Shown one piece after another: positions 15,594-21,602 of a DNA stretch of 36,373 nt. The notes under the pieces were generated by a model that did no database searches, was not told the origin of the DNA, and saw only the letters and a list, made by a program, of their open reading frames with translations. Position 1 is the first letter of the stretch. Every line of letters starts with the position of its first letter. Source of the DNA: Salipiger marinus. Its GTDB lineage: Bacteria > Pseudomonadota > Alphaproteobacteria > Rhodobacterales > Rhodobacteraceae. Where the stretch lies: assembly GCF_900100085.1 (NCBI RefSeq), contig NZ_FNEJ01000034.1, forward strand, positions 1 through 36,373. The letters run 5' to 3'. Both the position numbers and the translations under genes were made by a program.

Positions 15594-17349
15594 GAGCTTG
15601 CGCCTTGCAACTGTGACAACGGAGCCAACTACGGAACCCGAGTCTAAACAGCCCTCGGCTGACGCCCATATTCCCTATGCCCAGGACGCGTTCGAACGCT
15701 GGCTGCTGTTCCTCGATACCTTGCGGGAACGCGCCGACAACATGATCGCACATGAACGTCACGGCATGCCGCCGCTTCTGGATTTCGACTATGAGCTTCT
15801 GCTGGATGCCCGCACCTTCGACCGGCCCGCCAATTATGCACTGCTCCGGATTACGCGGGCAGGCGAAGATTGCTGGGACGATTGCGTGGACGAGGCAAAG
15901 CCGCCGGTCATCGTCATTGATCCGCGCGCGGGACATGGGCCGGGTATCGGCGGCTTCAAGCATGACAGCGAAGTTGGCATGGCGATGCACGAGGGCCATC
16001 CGGTCTATTTCGTGATCTTCTTTCCAGAACCCATGCCCGGCCAGACGCTGGCTGACGTACACTATGCACTGCGTGACTTCGTCACCGAAGTCGCCCGCCG
16101 TCACCCGAACGCGGCACCCGTGCTCTACGGCAATTGTCAGGCCGGTTGGGCCGCCGCCTTGCTGGCCGCCGATTGCGACGGTCTGACCGGGCCCATCGTG
16201 CTGAACGGCTCTCCGCTCAGTTATTGGTCGGGCGACGCGGCCACCAGCCCGATGCGGATGCTCGGCGCGCTCTCGGGCGGATCCTGGGCGGCGCACATGA
16301 TCGCCGATCTGGGCGACGGGCGGTTCGACGGCGCGTGGCTGGCGCAGAACTTCGAGACCCTGCAACCCGAAAAGGCGATCTGGGAGAAATACGCCAACCT
16401 CTTTTCCCATGCCGATACCGAACGTGAACGGTTCCTCGACTTCGAACGCTGGTGGAATGGCTACTATACGCTGAGCCGCGAGGAAATTCTCGGCATCACA
16501 CAGAACCTTTTCATCGGCAACCGGCTGGAGCAGGGCGAGATGCAACTGGATGCACATTGCACTATCGACCTGAAACGGATCCGCAACCCGATCATCGTCT
16601 TTGCCTCGGAGGGCGACAACATCACCCCGCCGCAGCAGGCGTTGGGCTGGATTGCCAAGCTGTATCCTGACACCGATGCGCTCAAGGCCGCAGGACAACG
16701 CATCGTCTACATGACGCACGAGACTGTCGGGCATCTGGGTATCTTCGTCTCCGGGTCCGTCGCGCGGCTTCAGCATCGGGCGATCCTGGAAAGCCTGGAG
16801 ACGGTCGAGACGCTGGCGCCCGGGCTTTACGAGATGCTCATCGACAGTCGTTCGCGCAAGGCAAAGCGCAAGACCGGCGACTACGACGTGCGCTTCGAGC
16901 CGCGCGACGTCGACGATCTCGGTTTTGGGTCAGACCATGGAGCGCTGGCCCAGGTCGCGCAGATGTCACGGATCAACGAGGCGGCTTATTCGACATTTGT
17001 TAGCCCTTGGATCAAGGCCGCGACGTCCCCTGCCAGTGCCGAGATGCTGCGCGCCCTGCATCCGATCCGATGGACCAGAACGATGTTTTCCGAGCGTGTG
17101 AACCCTTGGATGGCGCTGGTGAAATCCACAGCCGACTCCGTGCGCGAGACGCGAGATCCCCTGCCGAAAGACCACCCCGCCATCCTTGCCGAACGCGCGT
17201 TGTTGGCGCGTACCGGCGAGAGCCTGGCGTCATTGCGCAAAGCGCGCGACGCATGGCTCACACATGTCTTTGGCGCGATGTACGGCAGTTTCCCCATCGC
17301 CACCACCACACAAGCGGGCCAACCGACCGCCATACCAAACAAGGAGTGA
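15586..17349 (+). CDS. DUF3141 alpha/beta-hydrolase-fold protein (PHA-synthase-like)
   Basis: The 587-residue protein belongs to the DUF3141 family, whose members are often annotated as poly(3-hydroxyalkanoate) synthetase-like. After a polar N-terminus, the hydrolase fold shows PPVIVIDPRAGHGPGIGGF, HPVYFVIFFPEPMPGQTLAD and the nucleophile-elbow-like VLYGNCQAGWAAALLAAD (Cys in G-N-C-Q-A-G, as in class III/PHA synthase-like enzymes). Then come NPIIVFASEGDNITPPQQAL (Asp) and THETVGHLGIFVSG (His), so a Cys-Asp-His triad is likely. Homologues are often longer (~750), so the C-terminus may be short. The start at 15586 follows AAGGAA and overlaps the previous stop. The substrate is unknown. Confidence 0.8.
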   Translation: MNKSLRLATVTTEPTTEPESKQPSADAHIPYAQDAFERWLLFLDTLRERADNMIAHERHGMPPLLDFDYELLLDARTFDRPANYALLRITRAGEDCWDDCVDEAKPPVIVIDPRAGHGPGIGGFKHDSEVGMAMHEGHPVYFVIFFPEPMPGQTLADVHYALRDFVTEVARRHPNAAPVLYGNCQAGWAAALLAADCDGLTGPIVLNGSPLSYWSGDAATSPMRMLGALSGGSWAAHMIADLGDGRFDGAWLAQNFETLQPEKAIWEKYANLFSHADTERERFLDFERWWNGYYTLSREEILGITQNLFIGNRLEQGEMQLDAHCTIDLKRIRNPIIVFASEGDNITPPQQALGWIAKLYPDTDALKAAGQRIVYMTHETVGHLGIFVSGSVARLQHRAILESLETVETLAPGLYEMLIDSRSRKAKRKTGDYDVRFEPRDVDDLGFGSDHGALAQVAQMSRINEAAYSTFVSPWIKAATSPASAEMLRALHPIRWTRTMFSERVNPWMALVKSTADSVRETRDPLPKDHPAILAERALLARTGESLASLRKARDAWLTHVFGAMYGSFPIATTTQAGQPTAIPNKE

Positions 17350-17355
17350 AGGATC

Positions 17356-17535
17356 ATGGAATGGATTATCGAAAACTGGATTCTGGTCCTCGTGATCGGC
17401 GGAATGGCTGCGATGCATCTCTTCGGGCATGGACACGGCAGGCATAAGCACGGCAAAGCCGCGAAGCGTCAAACTGCACAGAAGAAGGTGCCGGACGCAC
17501 CCGCCGATACCCGGGTTCCATCGGAAGATGCCTGA
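17356..17535 (+). CDS. 59-residue His-rich single-helix membrane protein
   Basis: A short gene with GGAG seven bases before the DUF3141 stop region and ATG at 17356. It encodes a membrane helix (MEWIIENWILVLVIGGMAAM) followed at once by HLFGHGHGRHKHGKAAKR and a polar tail ending VPSEDA. Six histidines lie in about 14 residues right after the helix, a plausible metal-binding patch on the cytosolic side, like the short DUF2933-type proteins of copper clusters. Its stop overlaps the next gene's ATG at 17528 by eight bases. It sits where other DUF3141/FabI clusters carry phosphotransacetylase and acetate kinase genes (from memory), which are absent here. Confidence 0.7.
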   Translation: MEWIIENWILVLVIGGMAAMHLFGHGHGRHKHGKAAKRQTAQKKVPDAPADTRVPSEDA

Positions 17536-18373
17536 CTTCCCCGAATGCTGCGATCCCGTGGAACTTTTGGACCTGTCCGGTCGCAAGGGTCTGGTCATCG
17601 GTATCGCGAATGAACGCAGTCTGGCGTGGCCCGCCGCTCTGCACTTCCGGCAAGCGGGTGCCGAGTTGGCCATCACTTATGTCAATGAGCGCACCAAGAC
17701 CCACGTGACACCATTGGCCGCGCGGCTCGAAGCGCCCATCGTCCTGCCTTGCGATGTCAAGGCTCCGCATGAACTCGATGCCGTTTTCGATGCCATCGCA
17801 GAACGCTGGGGAAAGCTCGATTTCCTTCTTCACGCCGTGGGCAGCGTGCCGCCCGCCGACCTTCACGGTCGGCTGACCGACTGCTCTGCCGAGGGGTTCT
17901 CGGAAGCGATGGCCGTTTCGGTGCATTCGCTGATCCGTATGGCGCATCTTGCCGAACCGCTGATGTCCGGCGGCGGCAGCCTGATCACGCTAAGTTATCT
18001 TGGCGGCGAACGCGTGGTGGAAAACTACAATGTGATGGGGCCGGTCAAGGCGGCGCTCGAAGCGACTGTGCGCTATCTCGCGCATGAACTCGGGCCGTCA
18101 AACATCCGTGTCAACGCTATTTCGGCGGGTCCGGTGCTGACCCGCGCGGCATCGGGGCTGACCGGCTTTTCGGGTCTTCTGGAGGCGACCGCTCGCGCAT
18201 CACCCTTGCGGCGCAACATTGAGGCCGACGAGGTGGGCCGAACGGCCCTGCTCTTCGCCAGCGATTATACCAGCGGCATCACCGGAGAAGTATTGCGTGT
18301 AGACGCGGGTGTTCACATCGAAAGCCCGGTCTTTTCAACCCAGATAAGCGTCAAGCCGGAGGATTCACGATGA
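17528..18373 (+). CDS. FabI-like enoyl-[acyl-carrier-protein] reductase (SDR family)
   Basis: The 281-residue short-chain dehydrogenase has the FabI-type features. The glycine-poor nucleotide site is [31 protein letters not shown] follows, then the catalytic segment with Tyr and Lys in [20 protein letters not shown], and [19 protein letters not shown]. The ~15 residues before the fold contain CC (PDFPECCDP) and are unusual for FabI. The start at 17528 is inside the previous gene's last codons; longer in-frame starts upstream lack homology. The stop overlaps the Rieske gene's ATG (ATGA). It lies in a metal-stress cluster rather than a fatty-acid operon, so it is probably a paralogue; true NADH-dependent activity is inferred. 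Confidence 0.82.
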   Translation: MPDFPECCDPVELLDLSGRKGLVIGIANERSLAWPAALHFRQAGAELAITYVNERTKTHVTPLAARLEAPIVLPCDVKAPHELDAVFDAIAERWGKLDFLLHAVGSVPPADLHGRLTDCSAEGFSEAMAVSVHSLIRMAHLAEPLMSGGGSLITLSYLGGERVVENYNVMGPVKAALEATVRYLAHELGPSNIRVNAISAGPVLTRAASGLTGFSGLLEATARASPLRRNIEADEVGRTALLFASDYTSGITGEVLRVDAGVHIESPVFSTQISVKPEDSR

Positions 18374-18969
18374 ACAGGACCGCAGACGATCCAGTTCCGC
18401 CGCCCGCACCTGAGCGGCGCGATTTTTTGTATTATGCAACAGCCTCGACCGGCGCGGTTGCCGTCGGGGCTGCGGTCTGGCCGCTGATTGACTCGATGAA
18501 CCCCTCAGCCGACGTGACTGCTGCTGGCACGGTCAGGGTCGATCTGTCCGGCGTCGAACCGGGCCAGCGCATTACGATCAAGTGGCGGGGGCGCCCGGTC
18601 TTCGTCTGGCGCCGGTCTGCTGCGGCAATCGAGGCGGCGCGCGCTGTCGAACTCGACGATCTTGCCGATTCGGTCGACAGCGGGCGCGAGAACCCCAACC
18701 AGAGCGGCGAAGTGCCCGCACGAGACGAAAACCGCACGGCAGATGCGGATGGTGAATGGCTGATCGTCATCGGTGTCTGTACCCATCTGGGGTGTATTCC
18801 GCTGGGTCAGGACGGATCCGCAGTCGGAGAATTCGGCGGCTGGTTCTGCCCCTGTCACGGATCGCACTACGACACGTCGGGGCGGATCCGGAAAGGACCA
18901 GCACCACGCAACCTCGACATCCCGCCCTATAATTTGGGCGATGACCTGCAACTGGTGATCGGCACCTGA
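18370..18969 (+). CDS. Orphan Rieske [2Fe-2S] protein (cytochrome bc1 PetA-like)
   Basis: The 199-residue protein resembles the Rieske subunit of ubiquinol-cytochrome c reductase. An N-terminal Tat-like start ([20 protein letters not shown], with RR followed by a membrane anchor) precedes the [20 protein letters not shown] and VWRR segments. The cluster ligands are C137-T-H139-L-G-C142 and C160-P-C162-H163. No petB or petC gene follows, so it is a paralogue outside a bc1 operon. It is coupled to the FabI-like gene by a four-base overlap. A replacement Rieske subunit under copper or redox stress is possible, since copper attacks Fe-S clusters, but this is inference. Confidence 0.88.
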   Translation: MNRTADDPVPPPAPERRDFLYYATASTGAVAVGAAVWPLIDSMNPSADVTAAGTVRVDLSGVEPGQRITIKWRGRPVFVWRRSAAAIEAARAVELDDLADSVDSGRENPNQSGEVPARDENRTADADGEWLIVIGVCTHLGCIPLGQDGSAVGEFGGWFCPCHGSHYDTSGRIRKGPAPRNLDIPPYNLGDDLQLVIGT

Positions 18970-19008
18970 TCGGTGCATCGGCCCTTAATCTGCGAAGGAG
19001 ACAAAGAC

Positions 19009-19707
19009 ATGCAAGCCAAGGATATCATGACGACATCCGTGATCTCCGTCCCGCAGGACGGAAAAATCGAGGACGCCGTACGCCTGATGCTCGACCATCA
19101 CGTCAGCGCGCTCCCCGTCGTAGACGCGGACGGCGCCCTCAAGGGATTGGTCAGCGAGGGCGACCTTATGCGGCGTATCCGCGACGAGCCCGACGGTCCC
19201 CGGCGATCCTGGTGGCTCGAGGTGCTGGGCGGGTCGGGCAATTCTGCCCAGGAATTTATCAAGCTCAACAGCCACCATGTCGCTGACGTGATGACACGCG
19301 ATGTTGCCACAGTCGAGGAAGACACACCGGTTGACGCGATCGCGCGCCTTCTGGAAAAGCACCGGATCAAACGGGTGCCGGTGCTGCGAGAGGGGCGCGT
19401 CGTTGGAATTGTCAGTCGTGCGAACCTGCTCCATGCTTTGTCGGCACTCCCGGACGGGGCACTGGGGGAACCATCGGAAGATGATCGGGTGCTGCGCTCG
19501 AAGTTAGATGAAGCCCTGAAAGAGGTTCCCGGTGCGACAGTCAATTTGATCAACTACACCGTAGACAAGGGCAATGTCGCGATCTGGGGCGTTGCAGACA
19601 GCGATTTCGAAGAGAACGCCATCCGCGTCGCCGTGGAAAATGTGCCCGGTGTCCGCAGCGTCGGCATCCACATGGGCCGACTGGCGGCATGGGCCTACGG
19701 CATTTGA
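19009..19707 (+). CDS. CBS-pair plus BON domain protein
   Basis: The 232-residue soluble protein has two CBS motifs: residues ~1-60 (MQAKDIMTTSVISVPQDGKI, HHVSALPVVDADGALKGLVS) and ~90-150 (VADVMTRDVATVEEDTPVDA, IKRVPVLREGRVVGIVSRAN). A C-terminal BON domain spans ~165-225 (TVNLINYTVDKGNVAIWGVA, VPGVRSVGIHMG). CBS pairs usually bind adenosine nucleotides; BON domains are found in envelope and stress proteins. The ATG at 19009 follows GGAG; an in-frame start at 18973 is too close to the upstream stop. It is the last gene of the sigma-linked run. No clear terminator follows. Confidence 0.85.
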   Translation: MQAKDIMTTSVISVPQDGKIEDAVRLMLDHHVSALPVVDADGALKGLVSEGDLMRRIRDEPDGPRRSWWLEVLGGSGNSAQEFIKLNSHHVADVMTRDVATVEEDTPVDAIARLLEKHRIKRVPVLREGRVVGIVSRANLLHALSALPDGALGEPSEDDRVLRSKLDEALKEVPGATVNLINYTVDKGNVAIWGVADSDFEENAIRVAVENVPGVRSVGIHMGRLAAWAYGI

Positions 19708-20003
19708 GAGCGCATGCCCAAACAGATGCCGGCGATTGGAAGTCGGCACAGCATTTGTATCAGAATGATCGACCATCGCGGGAGCGGAGACAGAGCTCCA
19801 AAAAATAATGACGGACACGATTTGTCGGGTCCCATTCGAACTGACCAATGAGTGAGATGACAAGCAGGACCACTTTCAAGGGGGTCTATGGATCCGTGTG
19901 TCGCTATTCCGGAAAACGGTTGCCAAGGCGTTAATATCTGGTCGTTTTTTATCAGGGCAGCTGCCGGACCTCATCCCCGAAATCATGATACTTTTCTTTT
20001 TTC
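19708..20003. other. Intergenic region without recognisable gene
   Basis: About 300 bases between the CBS/BON gene and the candidate ECF promoter at 20004. An open frame starting at 19888 would cross the promoter and overlap the Cys-rich gene in another frame, so I do not call it. Weak hairpins exist (TGCCG...CGGCA near 19730, GGAGC...GCTCC near 19785-19800), neither followed by a U-tract. Confidence 0.5.
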
Positions 20004-20029
20004 TGTAACGTTTTTCGACGGTGAGCGTC
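20004..20029 (+). promoter_or_regulatory. Candidate ECF sigma promoter of the metallothionein-like/EF-hand unit
   Basis: TGTAACG (20004-20010), a 15-base spacer and CGTC (20026-20029), preceded by a T-rich tract. The 17 bases from 20001 to 20017 are identical to 15187-15203. Predicted transcription starts near 20036, about 28 bases before the ATG at 20064. Confidence 0.6.
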
Positions 20030-20063
20030 TACTGAATGAACGCAAAAAACCGAGGAGGTTCAA

Positions 20064-20228
20064 ATGGACAATCGTTCCAATACCCCGGCCCAAGACACTG
20101 GATCGTCGAAAGGATGCTGCGGAGGTGTGACTCAGACCGAGACTGTCGCCGAGAAAGAACCGCGACCAGCGGAAGACAGCAAGCCGGAAAAGTCGGGCAA
20201 AGGGGGCTGCTGTTGCAGCAACAACTGA
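20064..20228 (+). CDS. 54-residue cysteine-rich protein, possible copper metallothionein
   Basis: The gene starts at an ATG seven bases after CGAGGAGG. The 54-residue product is hydrophilic and has two small cysteine groups: KGCCGG at residues ~16-21 and KGGCCCSNN at the C-terminal end. They are separated by an acidic/lysine linker (ETVAEKEPRPAEDSKPEKSG). There is no signal peptide, so it is cytosolic. CC and CCC groups are typical of small metal-buffering proteins, though it is not a recognisable bacterial metallothionein (BmtA/MymT) family. It follows a candidate ECF promoter and precedes the EF-hand gene. The codons show normal GC bias. Copper buffering is a reasoned guess. Confidence 0.7.
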   Translation: MDNRSNTPAQDTGSSKGCCGGVTQTETVAEKEPRPAEDSKPEKSGKGGCCCSNN

Positions 20229-20308
20229 CGCATTGGCGTCTCTGATTCAGTCGGTGGCAACGCCGTTTCTGCTGAACATGATCAACTGAAGCAAAAAGGA
20301 AATACATA

Positions 20309-20860
20309 ATGCAAACCTTCAAGATACTCGCGACTTCTGCAACGCTTTTGCTGGGTGCCACGGGTGCGGCTTTTGCCCAAGCTGGTCACGGTCATGGTGC
20401 TCAGCAGCCTGGTGTGGCCACGGGAACAAGCGATAGCGAGTCTGGTCCCATGACTGGTGATCAGACCGACATGATGCAAAAGATGATGTCCATGATGATG
20501 GGCATGCACGCCCGGATGATGGATCATGGCGACAGACCGGACATGGCTATGATGGATCGGGGCATGATGCAGATGATGATGGGCCCTGGAATGATGGGAG
20601 TACCGTCGGCCGAGGAGGCTACCGCGACGATGCAAGCGCGGTTGAGCGAGTTTGACGCGGATGGCGATGGCAGCCTGTCCCTGAGCGAATTTGAAACCCT
20701 GCACAGCGCAATGATCCGCGAGTCCATGGTTGACCGGTTCCAGCATCTGGATGCCGACGGAGATGGCACAGTGAGCCCCTCCGAGATGGTTGCTCCGGCC
20801 GGTCGGATGAGCATGCGCGAGAGGATGAGCGCTATGTCGACGGATAATTCCGACAACTAG
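20309..20860 (+). CDS. Exported Met-rich EF-hand protein
   Basis: The 183-residue protein begins with a signal peptide (MQTFKILATSATLLLGATGA, cleavage near AFA-QA). A short His patch (HGHGAQQ) follows, then a Met-rich stretch (~48-95) including DMMQKMMSMMMGMHARMMDH and MMQMMMGPGMM. Two EF-hand loops come after: DADGDGSLSLSEF (~112) and DADGDGTVSPSEM (~150), both with the D-x-D-x-D-G pattern. Met/His-rich segments suit Cu(I)/Cu(II) binding in the periplasm and the EF loops suit Ca(II), so it may be a two-metal sensor or buffer. AAGGA lies eight bases before the ATG. It is 80 bases after the Cys-rich gene and probably in the same transcript, closed by a strong terminator at 20867. Confidence 0.82.
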   Translation: MQTFKILATSATLLLGATGAAFAQAGHGHGAQQPGVATGTSDSESGPMTGDQTDMMQKMMSMMMGMHARMMDHGDRPDMAMMDRGMMQMMMGPGMMGVPSAEEATATMQARLSEFDADGDGSLSLSEFETLHSAMIRESMVDRFQHLDADGDGTVSPSEMVAPAGRMSMRERMSAMSTDNSDN

Positions 20861-20866
20861 AATATC

Positions 20867-20897
20867 ATGCCGGGCAAGCCAGCTTGCCCGGCATTTT
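20867..20897 (+). terminator. Intrinsic terminator after the EF-hand gene
   Basis: ATGCCGGGCAAG (20867-20878) pairs perfectly with CTTGCCCGGCAT (20883-20894) around a four-base loop and runs into TTT. The stem is 12 bp and starts seven bases after the stop codon. Confidence 0.85.
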
Positions 20898-20944
20898 ACG
20901 GAATCTCTTCGTTCGCAATCTGATCGACAAAAAAGGAGCGAATT

Positions 20945-21310
20945 ATGCTGCCAATTATCTATTTCACTTCGATAGCGGCGATCCTTTTTTTGGCCTTGCG
21001 CATGACCTGCGGGGCCTGTGTGATGGGCGCAAATACTGGGGCAGGGCGTCCAGGTTTGCCGCTTATGCCGCTGGGCTGGGCACTAAGCCTGTTTCTGGCA
21101 GTGACATTCGTGGTCTGCGTCGTGTTCGACCTGATTTTCCCCGACTACGCGATGTATGAAACCTGGGCTGGACTGCTGCCTGGGTTCGTCTGGCTGACCC
21201 CGGTGAGCTTCATTATCGGTCTGGTCGAGAGCTTTCTCTATGGCTGGTATGCCGCGTTGATCTTCGGCGGGCTCTTCAACGCCATCGCGAATAGGGAGGT
21301 GAAGTTATGA
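20945..21310 (+). CDS. DUF5676-type four-helix membrane protein
   Basis: The 121-residue membrane protein follows AAAAAAGGAGCG. It has about four helices: an N-terminal helix with FTSIAAILFLALR, then PLGWALSLFLAVTFVVCVVF, WAGLLPGFVWLTPVSFIIGL, and a final one with SFLYGWYAALIFGGLFNAIA. The LGWALSLFLA...F..CV.FD and GLVESFLYGWY motifs are those of DUF5676 proteins, small membrane proteins frequent in copper clusters. Two cysteines (MTCGACVMG) sit after the first helix. Function is unknown; location next to copA suggests a role in metal handling. It is separated from the EF-hand gene by the terminator. Confidence 0.75.
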   Translation: MLPIIYFTSIAAILFLALRMTCGACVMGANTGAGRPGLPLMPLGWALSLFLAVTFVVCVVFDLIFPDYAMYETWAGLLPGFVWLTPVSFIIGLVESFLYGWYAALIFGGLFNAIANREVKL

Positions 21311-21602
21311 CGACAACTCCCCAACCGATCAGTGGTACGCGTGTCGAATGATATCGACACATCACCCGTCGTCGCCGAAATCTGCCCCATGGTGATAAGA
21401 GGTGTTGACCTTCCAGCTACTGGACGAAGTACAGCAGTATGTATCGAAACATCGGGATTTTGCCGATGAGCAAGGAATCGAACGCGGTGTCTAGCGACCC
21501 ATGCGGTGCGGACCCTGCGTAATCGGCCGCCGACCTAGGCACGACACGCTGTCCTGACACCCACAACGACTTAAGAAACCCTAATACGTTTGAGGCGGAC
21601 AC
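21311..21602 (+). promoter_or_regulatory. copA upstream region with a CueR/MerR-type promoter (21405-21435)
   Basis: TTGACC (21405-21410), a 19-base spacer and TACAGC (21430-21435). The long spacer contains the dyad ACCTTCCAG-CTA-CTGGA, as in promoters untwisted by MerR-family regulators; E. coli copA has the same TTGACCTTCC start. The downstream half-site is imperfect (CTGGACGAAGT). A hairpin GTGTCG...CGACAC (21341-21360) precedes it. A leader of ~160 bases, with a CATCGG...CCGATG hairpin (21450-21468), leads to copA at 21603. No cueR gene is present in the window. Confidence 0.55.

Noticed and set aside
15529-16776. 415-codon minus-strand frame over the DUF3141 gene
   Set aside because: A shadow frame of GC-rich coding DNA; the plus-strand protein has clear family motifs.
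19888-20130. 80-codon open frame in the gap before the Cys-rich gene
   Set aside because: It crosses the candidate ECF promoter and overlaps the better supported 54-residue gene in another frame; no ribosome site or recognisable sequence.
21439-21522. 27-codon mini-ORF (MYRNIGILPMSKES...) after the CueR-type promoter
   Set aside because: Its ATG lies at or before the predicted transcription start and has no ribosome site; leader-peptide status cannot be supported.
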